A stretch of DNA of 64,000 nt from contig NZ_STGF01000008.1 in the NCBI RefSeq assembly GCF_005222705.1, forward strand, positions 1 through 64,000. Direction: 5' to 3'. This stretch comes from Paenibacillus sp. SY21-1. Lineage in GTDB: Bacteria; Bacillota; Bacilli; Paenibacillales; Paenibacillaceae. The notes beneath the pieces were generated by a model, which was given only the letters and a program-made list of their open reading frames with translations, did no database searches and had not been told where the DNA came from. Made by a program: the position numbers and the translations under genes. This document shows positions 8,611 to 18,790 of the stretch, one piece after another. How positions within the stretch are numbered: position 1 is the stretch's first letter; every line of letters begins with the position of its first letter.

Positions 8611-10725
8611 ATGTTAAACTACCTATTAAAACCATTTACCGCTATTATGGCAAGATTGAGCTATGGAAAGAAGTTTGCGCTCGTCAGCGTATTGTTCGCT
8701 ATACCGCTTGCCTGGCTGCTTTACATCTGGGTAGCGAATAATCAGGAGGAGCTGAGCTTTTTGTCTTCCGAGCGTCAAGGGGCGGAATACATACAGGAGA
8801 TTATGCCGCTTATCCTGCAAGTGCAGCAGCATAGGGGCTTAGCTAACGGGTATTTGAACGGAAATGCCGACGCTAAATCGGAAGTGGAAGACAAGGCGAA
8901 GCAGATTGATGCGAGCATGGCGGCCATAGAGCAATTGGAGAAGGGCTATGCCGGAATCGCAGCCATACATGCAAAATGGGTGGCGATTCGTACAGAATGG
9001 ACGAGCCTTAAAGACGGCTTGGTTACTATGAAAGCATCGGACAGCTTCAGCAGGCATTCCATGCTGGTCAACGATTTGGAGCATTACATCATTGACGTTG
9101 CGGACGAATCCGGACTATCCTTGGACAAGGAGCTGGACAGCTATTATTTAATGGATTTGATGGTCAATCAGCTACCTGTTCTCATTGAGAATGCAGCCGT
9201 CATTAGGGGGCTGGGCAACGGAGTATTGACGAGCGGACAGCTTGACGAGGATACGAAGCTCAGGCTGCTGCTGGAAAAGTCGAGCATGACGACGGCATTC
9301 GAAGGCATGAACAAATCGCTGAATGTCGTTCGGGACATGCGCGATGATCTGAGCGAGGGACTGCTGACGCGCGGGAACGAGATGCTGACGCTAAGCGACC
9401 GCTTCCGAGAGCTGCTGGACAGCCAGCTGTTAAATACAAGCGTTTACACGATGAAGGGCTCGGATTTCTTCAACGAGGGAACGGTGACGGTCAATAAGGG
9501 CGCCGAGCTGTTTGGCGACGTTTACAACGAGCTTGAGCGGATTTTGAAGGAACGGTCCGACCGGATGAAGGCGGAGCGCAACACGATGCTGACGTTAATC
9601 GGTCTGACGATGGTGCTTGTTTTATTGTTTTACACGGCGTTCTATCGCAATGTTATCGTTACCGTATCCGCTCTCAAGGAGAGACTGGAACGGATGGCGC
9701 AAGGCGACCTGGCAGAGGAGCTCAAGCTGGAGACGCGCGACGAGCTTCAGCAAGCCGGGATTGCGTTTAATCATATGCTGAAATCGTTGAATGCGCTCAT
9801 GAGAAGCAGTCAGCAAATTTCCGAGCATTCGGCAGCATCCTCCGAGCAGCTGTCCGCCATTTCCCGGGAATCCACCTCCGCAATGAAGCAAATTGCCGCT
9901 TCTGTAACGAAGGTATCGGAAGGCACAGAGCATCAGACGGCATCGACGAAGGAAACGGCGGTGGCCATGAACGAAATGGCAATCGCGATTACCCGCGTCG
10001 CCGAAGCGGCGTCTGAGGCGGCAGACGGGGCCGCTCAAGCGTCGGCTCACGCGATGAAGGGAGAGCGGGAGCTTGAAGCGGCTGTGCGTCAAATAAACAG
10101 CATTAAAGCGTCATCGCTGCAAACGTCGGAAGTGATCAAGCGCCTGGAGCACGATTCCGGACAAATTGAAAAAATCGTCCAAACCGTTATGGATATTGCC
10201 AAACAAACGAAGCTGCTGGCGCTAAACGCGAACATTGAGGCAGCGCGTGCAGGCGAGCAAGGCCGCGGCTTTGGAGTCGTTGCGCTTGAAGTCGGCAAGC
10301 TCGCGGAGCAGACGACAGGCTCGGTGCAATCGGTTACGGGCTTGATTGGGGGCATTCGTACGTTAATTGGCGAATCGGTAAGCTCTATCGAGAGCATGGC
10401 TATGGAAACGGATCGGGGAATGATCTCCATCTCGGGAGCGAATGCGACGATTAGCGGCATTTTATCGGACATTCGTCATATGAGCGAGCAGATTCAAGAG
10501 GTGTCCGCGGCGTCCGAGCAGATTTCAGCGGGGATGGAGGAGGTAACTGCGGCTATCGGCGAGGTGGCCGAGGTGTCGCGCGCAACCAATGACGAGACGG
10601 TATCGATAGCCGCCGCTACGCAGCAGCAATTGGAGTCCATGGAAGAAATCGAACAGTCGTCCGATACGATGCAGCAGATGGCTTCCCGCCTGCAGGAGGA
10701 GCTCAGCTTGTTTAAACTGAGTTAA
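8611..10725 (+). CDS. Methyl-accepting chemotaxis protein
   Basis: This 704-residue transmembrane receptor senses an external signal and controls the CheA kinase. A first membrane helix (about residues 24-42) is followed by a roughly 290-residue, mostly helical outer domain. Near its start is [16 protein letters not shown], which resembles the NIT-type helical sensor signature. The second membrane helix is about 325-343. A HAMP domain follows ([14 protein letters not shown]), then the long coiled-coil signalling domain whose hairpin tip is near [30 protein letters not shown]. The ligand cannot be read from sequence. The gene stands alone between the repeat array and a YqkE-like gene. Confidence 0.93.
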   Translation: MLNYLLKPFTAIMARLSYGKKFALVSVLFAIPLAWLLYIWVANNQEELSFLSSERQGAEYIQEIMPLILQVQQHRGLANGYLNGNADAKSEVEDKAKQIDASMAAIEQLEKGYAGIAAIHAKWVAIRTEWTSLKDGLVTMKASDSFSRHSMLVNDLEHYIIDVADESGLSLDKELDSYYLMDLMVNQLPVLIENAAVIRGLGNGVLTSGQLDEDTKLRLLLEKSSMTTAFEGMNKSLNVVRDMRDDLSEGLLTRGNEMLTLSDRFRELLDSQLLNTSVYTMKGSDFFNEGTVTVNKGAELFGDVYNELERILKERSDRMKAERNTMLTLIGLTMVLVLLFYTAFYRNVIVTVSALKERLERMAQGDLAEELKLETRDELQQAGIAFNHMLKSLNALMRSSQQISEHSAASSEQLSAISRESTSAMKQIAASVTKVSEGTEHQTASTKETAVAMNEMAIAITRVAEAASEAADGAAQASAHAMKGERELEAAVRQINSIKASSLQTSEVIKRLEHDSGQIEKIVQTVMDIAKQTKLLALNANIEAARAGEQGRGFGVVALEVGKLAEQTTGSVQSVTGLIGGIRTLIGESVSSIESMAMETDRGMISISGANATISGILSDIRHMSEQIQEVSAASEQISAGMEEVTAAIGEVAEVSRATNDETVSIAAATQQQLESMEEIEQSSDTMQQMASRLQEELSLFKLS

Positions 10726-10753
10726 TTTATAGGTAACCTCCCGTTCAATCGTG

Positions 10754-10759
10754 TATAAT
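10754..10759 (+). promoter_or_regulatory. -10 box of the YqkE-like gene
   Basis: A perfect TATAAT lies 33 bases before the start codon. The matching -35 region is weak, so only the -10 is called. Confidence 0.45.
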
Positions 10760-10791
10760 GGAGCGTAAACCTATGAAGGCAGGTGATTGTT

Positions 10792-11067
10792 ATGGGCAAG
10801 AAGCAGAAAAAACAGCCTGTGCGTCCGTCATCCAGCCAGCCGGCGAATAAAGAAGGCGCGGGCTTGTCGCTTGGCGACTTGCTGAGCGCGGAGACGCTTG
10901 GGAAGCTAAAGGCTCAGGCGGACGAAATGAAGCAAGCAGACGCCGCTCGCAAGGAAAACTTGCGCAAGCAAGAGGATGAACGCAAGAAGCAGGAGCAGAA
11001 GCGAAGAGAGAACGATTTCGCCTATTTGCTTGAGAATAGCGATCAAAGCTGGTCGAAGTACAAGTAA
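10792..11067 (+). CDS. YqkE-like charged coiled-coil protein
   Basis: This is a 91-residue cytoplasmic protein with a Lys/Gln-rich start, a short LGDLLSAETLGKLKAQ segment, a highly charged Lys/Glu/Arg coiled coil (about residues 40-75) and a conserved-looking end (FAYLLENSDQSWSKYK). Layout and ending match Bacillus YqkE, whose function is unknown. The ATG at 10792 is chosen because AAGGCAGGTG precedes it. A GTG three codons earlier would lie inside that ribosome site. It converges with the small cysteine-protein gene three bases away. Confidence 0.8.
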   Translation: MGKKQKKQPVRPSSSQPANKEGAGLSLGDLLSAETLGKLKAQADEMKQADAARKENLRKQEDERKKQEQKRRENDFAYLLENSDQSWSKYK

Positions 11068-11070
11068 TGC

Positions 11071-11259
11071 TTATCGCTGGTGACCGCCGTTTTTTTCAGT
11101 GAAATGGAGGCAGGGGCGTCCCGAGCTGGCGATTACGGCCGCGCTTGGCATCAGGTTTGTTTTAAAGCCGAACGCCTTGCAGCCTCGCGGAGACTTTGGG
11201 TCCCAAGTGACATAGAAATAGGTGCATTTCATACAATTGATGGGTTTATTGTTCGTCAT
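11071..11259 (-). CDS. Small four-cysteine protein, function unknown
   Basis: This 62-residue protein has a CMKC pair near the start, then YFYVTWDPKSPRGCKAFGFK, and a final Cys in SSGRPCLHF. The four cysteines suggest a bound zinc or iron-sulfur site. Short proteins with this pattern occur in many bacteria and have sometimes been labelled uracil-DNA glycosylase, although they lack that fold. The label should not be trusted. The ATG at 11259 follows GGAG by seven bases. An upstream in-frame Met would add 13 unlike residues. Confidence 0.75.
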   Translation of the reverse strand: MTNNKPINCMKCTYFYVTWDPKSPRGCKAFGFKTNLMPSAAVIASSGRPCLHFTEKNGGHQR

Positions 11260-11296
11260 GACAATCTCCGTCCTTGTCGTTATACATTTATTTGTC

Positions 11297-11325
11297 ATTA
11301 TAGTATGGATGAACGCGTTGATAAA
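11297..11325 (-). promoter_or_regulatory. Promoter of the four-cysteine protein gene
   Basis: Read leftward, TTTATC (11320-11325) and TATAAT (11297-11302) are separated by 17 bases, about 40 bases before the start codon. Confidence 0.6.
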
Positions 11326-11345
11326 GGGTTAACCTTTGCCGCCAG

Positions 11346-11381
11346 AAGAGAGGATGCCTAACCGGCATTCTCTCTTTTTCG
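11346..11381 (+). terminator. Rightward terminator between the cysteine protein and parE
   Basis: AAGAGAGGATGCC pairs with GGCATTCTCTCTT (one G-U) across a TAACC loop and ends in TTTTT on the plus strand. The only visible rightward gene before it is the YqkE-like gene, so that transcript would run antisense through the cysteine-protein gene. Confidence 0.75.
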
Positions 11382-11483
11382 GCTCGCTGTACATAAAATT
11401 TTGGAATCTGCAAATGATGCTAACATCTGACGACGGAAATGGGTTGTTCAAACGGGCAACCATGCTAAAACATAATCGAACAC

Positions 11484-11512
11484 TTTACGAACACGGCGAC
11501 TTGCTTTAAAAT
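11484..11512 (+). promoter_or_regulatory. Promoter of parE-parC
   Basis: TTTACG (11484-11489) and TAAAAT (11507-11512) are 17 bases apart. The parE start follows 43 bases later. Confidence 0.6.
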
Positions 11513-11555
11513 AGCTTGAAGATACGGAAACGTTAAGTAAGTTGGGGGGGCGCTC

Positions 11556-13526
11556 ATGTCAGAGCAAACGGATCTATTTGCAAATACAGCGGCTGCAGAC
11601 CGGAATTATGAAGCCGATGATATACAAGTGCTTGAGGGCTTGACAGCGGTACGCAAGCGGCCGGGCATGTACATAGGCAGCACAAGCAGCTCGGGGCTGC
11701 ATCATTTGGTTTGGGAAATTGTCGACAACGCGGTCGACGAGCATTTGGCCAAGTTCTGCTCGGCTATCGAGGTGACGCTGCATAAGAACGGAGCGGTAAC
11801 CGTTCATGACAATGGGCGCGGCATTCCGACCGGAATGCACAAAACGGGGATTCCGACTCCGCAAGTCGTGTTTACGATTCTGCATGCCGGCGGCAAGTTT
11901 GGCGGCGGCGGTTACAAGAAGTCGGGCGGTTTGCATGGCGTCGGCGCATCGGTAACGAATGCATTGTCCGAATGGCTTGAAGTCGAAATTTTTCGCGATG
12001 GCAAGGTTCACAAGCAGCGCTTCGAATATTGGGTGGACGAACGCGGCAAGGAGCATGTGGGTGAGCCTGCAACCGGTCTCGATGTGGTAGGAACAACGAA
12101 TCGCACAGGAACTAAAGTCACGTTTAAGCCGGATGGAAGAGTTTTTCAGAACGGGACGGCGCTGAATTACGATACGCTGGCGGAACGGCTTCAGGAAATC
12201 GCGTTTTTGAATTCAGGGTTGCGCGTTACGATTAAAGACGATCGCAGCGGCAAACAGGATGTTTTTCATTATGAAGGCGGTGCAAGACAGTTCGTCCAGT
12301 TTCTTAATGAAAACAAAACGGTGCTGCATGAGGTCATTCATTTCCATGCCGAGCGCGACGATATCGAGGTTGAGGTCGCCCTGCAATATAACGATGGCTA
12401 TACCGAGACAATTGCTTCCTTCGTCAACGCCATTCCGACAAGAGGCGGAGGGACGCACGAGACGGGCTTCAAAACCGCTTATACGCGAATTATGAACGAT
12501 TATGCCAGAAAGGCGTCGCTGCTGAAGGACAAGGACAAAAATCTGGAAGGCAACGACTTGCGCGAAGGCATGATGGTCGTAATCAATATTAAGATGTCGG
12601 AAGTCGAGTTTGTCGGGCAGACGAAGGACCAGCTCGGAAGCGCTTCTGCGCGCAGCGCGGTGGACGCCGTCGTAACGGATAAAATGCAAGTGTTTCTGGA
12701 GGAGAATCCTCAGGTCGCGCAAATGCTGTTGAAAAAAGCGGTTCAGGCTTCGCGCGCTCGCGAAGCGGCACGAAAAGCGCGCGAGGAAATTCGGAGCGGG
12801 AAAAAACGCAGCGAGAGCTCGAACCTGAACGGCAAGCTCACGCCTGCGCAGTCGAAGGACTATACGCGCACCGAGCTGTTCATCGTCGAAGGAGATTCTG
12901 CCGGCGGTTCGGCCAAGCAAGGAAGAGATTCCAAGTATCAGGCGCTGCTCCCGCTTAAGGGCAAGCCGATGAATCCGGAAAAGGCGAAGCTGATCGATAT
13001 TCTGAAAAACGATGAATATAAAGCTATTATCTCCGCTATAGGAGCAGGCGTCGGTCCGGAATTTTCGGCCGAAGAGTGCAACTACAATAAAATTATTATT
13101 ATGACGGATGCGGATACGGACGGAGCGCATATTCAGGTGCTGCTTTTGACCTTCTTCTACCGTTATATGAAGCCGCTAATTGATCTGGGGCGCGTTTATA
13201 TCGCCCAGCCTCCGCTTTATAAGCTGACCCGCAAGTCGGGCAAGCTTGAAACGGTTCGTTACGCGTGGACGGACGAGCAGCTGCAGAACTATTTGAAGGA
13301 ATACGGCAAAAATTATGAGCTGCAGCGCTATAAAGGCTTGGGGGAAATGAATCCGGAGCAGCTTTGGGAAACGACGATGGACCCGGAGAAGCGGACGCTG
13401 CTGCAAGTGCAGATTGAGGATGCCGCCAAGGCGGAACGCCGCGTATCGACGCTGATGGGAGACAAGGTGGACCCCCGTAAGCGTTGGATCGTAGAAAATG
13501 TCGACTTTATGGAATACGAGGAATAG
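11556..13526 (+). CDS. parE: DNA topoisomerase IV subunit B
   Basis: ParE is the ATPase subunit of topoisomerase IV, which unlinks daughter chromosomes. The 656-residue protein has the GHKL ATPase domain (EIVDNAVDEH with the catalytic Glu and metal Asn; DNGRGIPTG; GLHGVGASV). The transducer domain follows, then the TOPRIM domain with EGDSAGGSAKQGRD and the acidic DADTDGAHI. The end (STLMGDKVDPRKRWIVENV) is typical. Pairing with parC, rather than the usual gyrB-gyrA origin context, supports ParE over GyrB. A GGGGGGG run precedes the ATG. Confidence 0.95.
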   Translation: MSEQTDLFANTAAADRNYEADDIQVLEGLTAVRKRPGMYIGSTSSSGLHHLVWEIVDNAVDEHLAKFCSAIEVTLHKNGAVTVHDNGRGIPTGMHKTGIPTPQVVFTILHAGGKFGGGGYKKSGGLHGVGASVTNALSEWLEVEIFRDGKVHKQRFEYWVDERGKEHVGEPATGLDVVGTTNRTGTKVTFKPDGRVFQNGTALNYDTLAERLQEIAFLNSGLRVTIKDDRSGKQDVFHYEGGARQFVQFLNENKTVLHEVIHFHAERDDIEVEVALQYNDGYTETIASFVNAIPTRGGGTHETGFKTAYTRIMNDYARKASLLKDKDKNLEGNDLREGMMVVINIKMSEVEFVGQTKDQLGSASARSAVDAVVTDKMQVFLEENPQVAQMLLKKAVQASRAREAARKAREEIRSGKKRSESSNLNGKLTPAQSKDYTRTELFIVEGDSAGGSAKQGRDSKYQALLPLKGKPMNPEKAKLIDILKNDEYKAIISAIGAGVGPEFSAEECNYNKIIIMTDADTDGAHIQVLLLTFFYRYMKPLIDLGRVYIAQPPLYKLTRKSGKLETVRYAWTDEQLQNYLKEYGKNYELQRYKGLGEMNPEQLWETTMDPEKRTLLQVQIEDAAKAERRVSTLMGDKVDPRKRWIVENVDFMEYEE

Positions 13527-13539
13527 GAGGGATTGACGA

Positions 13540-15993
13540 ATGAGTATGCTGGAGCAGTTTTTACCGGCGTTTCTGGAAGAGGTCGTAGGCGATCGCTTCG
13601 GACGCTATTCCAAATATATTATTCAGGATCGCGCAATTCCTGATGTGCGCGACGGTCTGAAGCCGGTGCAGCGCCGTATTCTGTATGCGATGTACGATGC
13701 AGGCAATACGCCGGACAAGCAATACCGCAAGTCGGCCAAAACTGTCGGGGATGTGATGGGCAACTACCATCCGCATGGAGACTCGTCGATTTACGAGGGA
13801 ATGGTGCGCATGGCGCAGCCTTGGAAAATGGGGCATCCGCTTGTGGATGGACATGGCAACTGGGGCTCTCAGGACGATGACCCGGCGGCGGCAATGAGGT
13901 ATACAGAAGCCCGCTTATCTGCGATTGCGATGGAATTGCTTAGCGATATCGAAAAAAGAACGGTTTTGTTCAAGGACAACTTTGACAATACGACAAAGGA
14001 ACCGGTCGTTCTCCCTTCGCGGTTCCCTAATTTGCTTGTGAACGGAACAAGCGGCATTTCCGCAGGCTTTGCGACAGAAATTCCGCCGCATAATTTACGG
14101 GAATCGATAGATGCCTGCATTGCTTTGATGGGCAATCCTTCTATGCAGCTTGAGGAGATCATGACTTACATCAAGGGCCCGGATTTTCCGACAGGCGGCA
14201 CCATTATGGGCGAGGAAGGCATTCGCGACGCCTATGAGACTGGCAAAGGACGCATATACATACGCTCCAAAACGGAAATTGAGGAGCTTCGCGGCGGCAA
14301 ACGCCAGCTTGTCATTACCGAAATCCCGTACCAGGTCGTGAAGTCGCGCCTTGTTACGTCAATCGAGAACATTCGGCTTGAGAAAAAGGTGGAAGGAATC
14401 GCAGAGGTTCGCGACGAAAGCGGACGCAATGGATTGCGTATCGTCGTCGAATTTAAAAAAGATGCCGATGCCGAAGGGATTTTGGCCTACTTATTGAAAA
14501 AAACCGATTTGCAGGTAACTTACAATTTCAATATGGTCGCCATCGTGAACAAAGCGCCGATGCAATTGGGTCTCAAGCAAATGCTCGCTGCCTATATTGA
14601 TCATCAGAAGGAAGTTGTCACGTTAAGGACCCAATACGATTTGGAAAAGGCAGAAGATAGGGCCCACGTCGTTGAAGGACTGGTTAAGGCGCTGAATATT
14701 CTCGACGAGGTTATCGCGACGATTAAAGCATCGAAAAACCGCGCGGACGCCCAGAACAATTTAATGGACCAATATGCATTTACGGCCAGACAGGCAGACG
14801 CCATTCTGACGCTGCAATTGTACCGCTTGACCAATCTGGAAATTACGACGCTGGAGAAGGAGCTTAAGGAAGCGCTTAAAAAGATCGCGTATTTGAAATC
14901 GATCTTGGCTAGCGAGAAAAAGCTGATCGGCGTAATTAAAACCGAGATGACGGAAATTCGGGACAAATTCGGCATTGACCGCAGATCCGATCTGCGCGGC
15001 GAAATTGAGGAGCTCAAAGTGAATTTGGAGGTGCTGGTTACTCCGGAGGATGTGCTCGTGACGCTGAGTCAGGACGGCTATGTGAAGCGGACAAGCATGC
15101 TTTCCTTTACCAGATCGGGCGGCGAGCGGCAAGGCGGCGGCGTAAAGGAAGGCGACTTTATTCGCGAGCTGCTGGAAGTCAACACCATTGACAACTTGCT
15201 TCTGTTCACGCGCAAAGGGCAATATTACCTGCTGCCTGTCCATCAAATCCCCGAATTTAAATGGAAGGACACAGGGACCGCGATCGTTAACGTCGTTCCG
15301 ATTCCGAAGGATGACGCCATCGTGAGCGTATTGCCGGTTCGCGATATCGCGGCCTCATTGGAGTCGCTGGTATTTGTCACCAGGAAGGGGCAGGTTAAGC
15401 GGACAGAGCTGAAGGAATACGCGACAACCCGCTCGACGGCGGTTGCAGCGTGCAAGCTGGCGGGCGGCGACGAGGTGCTGCATGTCGCAGTCAGTGAAGG
15501 CACGAAGCAAATTATGCTGGTCAGCAAGCTGGGCATGAGCATCCGCTTCGCTGAATCCGAAGTGAACGCAATGGGCAGGGTTTCTGCCGGCGTAAAAGGT
15601 ATGCAGCTCAAAGAAGGGGACGAGCTTGTCGCAGCGTTATGGGTGGCCGACGATGAGGGCGAACTGCTCGTCATTTCCGACATCGGGTATGCGAAGCGCT
15701 CGCTCCTGCTGGATTACCCGATTCAAGGCAGAGGCGGCAAAGGTGTGCAAACCTTCGAGTTTAAAGAAGGCAAACGCGTTCGTCCTAACGGAGCTGCGCT
15801 TGCAGCCGCGTTCTACTGCCGCGAGGCTTGCGATATGACCGTCATTACCGCTAATGGAGCCCGAATGGCGGCTTCTTCCGAGAAGGCGCCGATCGAAGAG
15901 CGGAAGAGCGTAGGCAAGCTGCTGTTCCCGGTCGACAAAAACGATGTTATCATGCATACGCAGGGACAAACGTCAGCTCAGCATCAATCATAA
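13540..15993 (+). CDS. parC: DNA topoisomerase IV subunit A
   Basis: ParC is the DNA-cleaving subunit. The 817-residue protein has the winged-helix core with catalytic Tyr at about residue 121 ([10 protein letters not shown]) and a six-bladed C-terminal DNA-wrapping domain (from about 500). In the quinolone-binding helix ([12 protein letters not shown]) the key Ser (about 82) and Glu (about 86) are both present, the drug-sensitive configuration. It starts 13 bases after parE with AGGAGG, so the two form an operon. Its last ten bases overlap a convergent small gene. Confidence 0.95.
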   Translation: MSMLEQFLPAFLEEVVGDRFGRYSKYIIQDRAIPDVRDGLKPVQRRILYAMYDAGNTPDKQYRKSAKTVGDVMGNYHPHGDSSIYEGMVRMAQPWKMGHPLVDGHGNWGSQDDDPAAAMRYTEARLSAIAMELLSDIEKRTVLFKDNFDNTTKEPVVLPSRFPNLLVNGTSGISAGFATEIPPHNLRESIDACIALMGNPSMQLEEIMTYIKGPDFPTGGTIMGEEGIRDAYETGKGRIYIRSKTEIEELRGGKRQLVITEIPYQVVKSRLVTSIENIRLEKKVEGIAEVRDESGRNGLRIVVEFKKDADAEGILAYLLKKTDLQVTYNFNMVAIVNKAPMQLGLKQMLAAYIDHQKEVVTLRTQYDLEKAEDRAHVVEGLVKALNILDEVIATIKASKNRADAQNNLMDQYAFTARQADAILTLQLYRLTNLEITTLEKELKEALKKIAYLKSILASEKKLIGVIKTEMTEIRDKFGIDRRSDLRGEIEELKVNLEVLVTPEDVLVTLSQDGYVKRTSMLSFTRSGGERQGGGVKEGDFIRELLEVNTIDNLLLFTRKGQYYLLPVHQIPEFKWKDTGTAIVNVVPIPKDDAIVSVLPVRDIAASLESLVFVTRKGQVKRTELKEYATTRSTAVAACKLAGGDEVLHVAVSEGTKQIMLVSKLGMSIRFAESEVNAMGRVSAGVKGMQLKEGDELVAALWVADDEGELLVISDIGYAKRSLLLDYPIQGRGGKGVQTFEFKEGKRVRPNGAALAAAFYCREACDMTVITANGARMAASSEKAPIEERKSVGKLLFPVDKNDVIMHTQGQTSAQHQS

Positions 15994-16151
15994 GGGCGGT
16001 TAGGCGGATCAAACCGCTCGATGACCTGCAACAGCGCATCAAGCATGACCCACAGCGGCACCAGCTCATCCGGGCGGTCGAGCCACTGTGGGTCTTTTAT
16101 GATGTCGTAATGTTTGATTTTCTGGATAATCTCAGCTTTTCTGTCGTTCAT
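15984..16151 (-). CDS. Small hypothetical protein, 55 residues
   Basis: This small acidic/basic helical protein begins [16 protein letters not shown] and ends [11 protein letters not shown]. The ATG at 16151 has a near-perfect AAGGAGGT seven bases before it, strong evidence of translation. The longer frame upstream lacks such a site. The 3' end overlaps parC by ten bases tail to tail. No domain was recognised. Confidence 0.72.
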   Translation of the reverse strand: MNDRKAEIIQKIKHYDIIKDPQWLDRPDELVPLWVMLDALLQVIERFDPPNRPYD

Positions 16152-16352
16152 CGGAGCGACCTCCTTCCAACGTCCCATATGGCAGACAAAATATGGGCCT
16201 ATGCCACATCGTATGTCTAACGGTGTCATTTTGTTCATAATCGTAGCGGTTGCTGACGCAAATTATTAATATCGTTAACCTTTCATTCGACATTTTGGGT
16301 TGGATATAATGAGAGGTAGTAAAACGATTTCAATGAGAGCGGGTGCTCGGCT

Positions 16353-16757
16353 ATGATGTCTGTTGAATTTAACCGTCTATGGACCAAGCTTACGAAGGAA
16401 TGGAAGATGAATTTGGAGCAGTCGCTCGCTCCGCTTACGGAAGGGCAGTTGAACGTCCTCGAGCTTATGCTGGCGCATCAACCAATGAAGCCGTCGGATT
16501 TATTGCAGCATTTATCGACGACGCCTGCGGCGATTACGACGCTGTTAGACCGGATGGAGCGGAATGGGCTGATTGTACGCACGCGGGATAATCATGACCG
16601 TAGAATAGTGTGGGTGTCGGTCTCCCTAAAGGGAGAGGAGGAGGCAAAGCGCGGTACGGCGCTTCGCACTCAAATGCTTGAGCAATCGCTGGACCGCATC
16701 TCTGCGCATAATCAGCAATTGCTCGTTTATCTGCTTGGAAAGGTCGCTAACGCCTAG
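16353..16757 (+). CDS. MarR-family transcriptional regulator
   Basis: This 134-residue protein has the MarR winged helix-turn-helix: LTEGQLNVLELML, then a recognition region around PSDLLQHLSTTPAAITTLLDRMERNGLIVR and the wing RDNHDRRIVWVSV. Such regulators usually repress nearby stress or efflux genes and release DNA on binding small ligands or on oxidation. A TATAAT lies at 16305-16310. The neighbouring genes point the other way, so the target is unclear. It ends 11 bases from the convergent CapA-like gene. Confidence 0.88.
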   Translation: MMSVEFNRLWTKLTKEWKMNLEQSLAPLTEGQLNVLELMLAHQPMKPSDLLQHLSTTPAAITTLLDRMERNGLIVRTRDNHDRRIVWVSVSLKGEEEAKRGTALRTQMLEQSLDRISAHNQQLLVYLLGKVANA

Positions 16758-16768
16758 CTGCAAGCGCG

Positions 16769-18049
16769 TTATGGAAGCATTGAGTCCAGCCGGTCGCGAA
16801 TTTGACCGAAGGTCTGCTCGAGCTCCGCATATTCCGGCTCCGTAAGCAGCTTGTCATCGGCCGCGCTCAGCGTGTCCTCTATCGGCAATATGCGATATTT
16901 ATAGGCTTGCTCCGGCTTGTAGCGATGCACCCAGGTGGGGATGGCTTCAACCTCGGTCATTTCCGTAACCTTATCGCTTTTGTTGTGACGAATATGGACT
17001 TTAAAAATAACGCCATAATCTTTCGTTTCGCCGCGCTGATTGGAAATAAAATTGCCCATGGAGTAAATAATAAGGCCTTTTTTGACATTACCCGATTCGT
17101 CCGGTGTTTCTAGCACTTCATAGGGCTGCACGACGTGGGTATGAGAGCCTGCGATAATATCTGCTCCGGCAGCAATAAGCGATCTGGCCAGACGTTTCTG
17201 TTCATCGCTTGGAACAGTCTGATATTCATTTCCGAAGTGCAGCGACACCGTAATCAGGTCTGCCCCCGCTTGTCTGCATCGTTCTATATCCTGCTTTATT
17301 TTTTCTTCGTCGATCATCGAGACCAGATAAGGCTTTCCGGCAGGTATCGGGATGCCGTTTGTGCCATACGTATACGCGAGAAGCCCCATTTTAATTTCGT
17401 TTTTTTCGGTTATCAGCAGCGTATCCGCCGCCTCTTGAGAGTCCGCTGTGCCTACGGAAGGAAGGCCAAGCTCCCGCAAATGCTTAAGCGTCTGAAGGAC
17501 GCCCTGTTCGCCCTTGTCGAGCGAGTGATTGTTGGCGTTCGTAATCAGGTTGAAGCCGGCATTTTTTAACGCCTCGGCAAGCTCGATCGGCGCATTGAAG
17601 GTTGGATAGCCGGTATAGCCAAACTCCTTCCCGGCAATTGGCGTCTCCAAATTGGCAATCACCCAATCCCCTTGCTCCAGAATCGGCTTGACCTCTGTGA
17701 AATAGGAGTCGAAATTGTAGCTGTCCGTTTGACGGTCGTAATAGCCGGGCAATTGCGGCCTGTGCATCATCACATCGCCTACTCCGATCCAGACGGCCTC
17801 CGAATATTCCGGCTCAGGTGGCTGCGTTGGAGGTGGTTCCGTTGATGTGGGAGCTGGTGATGGGCTTTGCGAGGGGCGTGCGGCAGAGGAAGGAGCTTCC
17901 GCCGTTTCCTCCGTTTCCTCCGTTTGCTCCGGCGGTCCGGGGGACGAAGGAAGCTCCAGCTTTCCATTGCCGAACAGGATAAAGGCAAGGCCGGCCACGC
18001 TCAATGCTAACAATATCAATTGCCATGTCCGGTGACGGTTGCGGCGCAT
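16769..18049 (-). CDS. CapA-family protein, membrane-anchored
   Basis: This 426-residue protein belongs to the CapA/PgsA poly-gamma-glutamate family, which has a metallophosphatase-like fold. One N-terminal membrane helix (about 10-28) is followed by a Pro/Ser/Thr/Glu-rich linker to about residue 80 and then the catalytic-like domain. Motifs include GVGDVMMHR, NLETP, NNHSLDKG, LHFGNEYQ and GSHTHVVQPYEV. No capB/capC genes are adjacent, so poly-glutamate synthesis cannot be assumed. It is the last gene of a leftward trio, 18 bases after the pseudouridine synthase. Confidence 0.88.
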   Translation of the reverse strand: MRRNRHRTWQLILLALSVAGLAFILFGNGKLELPSSPGPPEQTEETEETAEAPSSAARPSQSPSPAPTSTEPPPTQPPEPEYSEAVWIGVGDVMMHRPQLPGYYDRQTDSYNFDSYFTEVKPILEQGDWVIANLETPIAGKEFGYTGYPTFNAPIELAEALKNAGFNLITNANNHSLDKGEQGVLQTLKHLRELGLPSVGTADSQEAADTLLITEKNEIKMGLLAYTYGTNGIPIPAGKPYLVSMIDEEKIKQDIERCRQAGADLITVSLHFGNEYQTVPSDEQKRLARSLIAAGADIIAGSHTHVVQPYEVLETPDESGNVKKGLIIYSMGNFISNQRGETKDYGVIFKVHIRHNKSDKVTEMTEVEAIPTWVHRYKPEQAYKYRILPIEDTLSAADDKLLTEPEYAELEQTFGQIRDRLDSMLP

Positions 18050-18067
18050 CGTCGATTCATCCTTCCT

Positions 18068-18790
18068 TTAGAGAGGGCTAATTAGCATGGCGGCTGCATG
18101 CTCCAGCTGATGCTTCGTCCACCATGACCAAACGGGCGAATCCGAATCTGCTGGGAGGGAGCGGAAGCTAAGAGGCTCCTTGGATACGGGATGAGGCACG
18201 GTGACCGATGTGGACCAGAGGGCGATGCTGGATACATGAGGCGTCGGTTTCGCGCCGTACTTCAGATCGCCGACGAGCGGACAGCCCATGTAAGCGAGCT
18301 GCGCCCGAATTTGATGCGGTCTGCCGGTATGCAGACGGACGGCAAGCAGGGCATGTTTGCCGGCAACGGCGGCAACCTCGTAGTCGAGAATTGCGTCTTT
18401 GGCCTCGGGTGCCGGTTTGGCATAGACGGTTACCTGGTTCAGCTTGCTGTCCTTGCGAATGTAATGCGTAAGCTTGGCTTTCGGGCTTTCGGGCGCGCCT
18501 TGTACGACGCACATATAGGTTTTGCCGAACTGGCGGCTGCGAATCGCCTCCGAGAGGCGGGAGGCCGCTTTCGACGTTTTGGCGAATACCATAGCGCCGC
18601 CTACCGTGCGGTCAAGACGGTGTACGAGCCCGAGGTATACGTTGCCCGGCTTGCCAAAGCGTTCCTTAATATCCTGCTTTAGCAGCGTGAGCATGTCGGC
18701 ATCACCGGTGTCGTCCGCTTGGGACAAAATGCCCGGCGGTTTGACGACCGCCAGAACATGATTATCCTCGAATAGAATGTCAATGGACAT
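18068..18790 (-). CDS. RluA-family RNA pseudouridine synthase
   Basis: This 240-residue enzyme converts uridines in rRNA or tRNA to pseudouridine. The catalytic motif LVHRLDRTVGGAMVFAKT contains the essential Asp, and RLHTGRPHQIRAQLAYMG is the second conserved block. No N-terminal S4 domain is present, which places it with the shorter RluA types. The ATG at 18790 shares its A with the TAA of the upstream methyltransferase (TAATG), so the two are translationally coupled. Target position unknown. Confidence 0.9.
   Translation of the reverse strand: MSIDILFEDNHVLAVVKPPGILSQADDTGDADMLTLLKQDIKERFGKPGNVYLGLVHRLDRTVGGAMVFAKTSKAASRLSEAIRSRQFGKTYMCVVQGAPESPKAKLTHYIRKDSKLNQVTVYAKPAPEAKDAILDYEVAAVAGKHALLAVRLHTGRPHQIRAQLAYMGCPLVGDLKYGAKPTPHVSSIALWSTSVTVPHPVSKEPLSFRSLPADSDSPVWSWWTKHQLEHAAAMLISPL

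Noticed and set aside
12213..13130. 305-codon minus-strand ORF inside parE
   Set aside because: It is antisense to the TOPRIM region and has no independent support.
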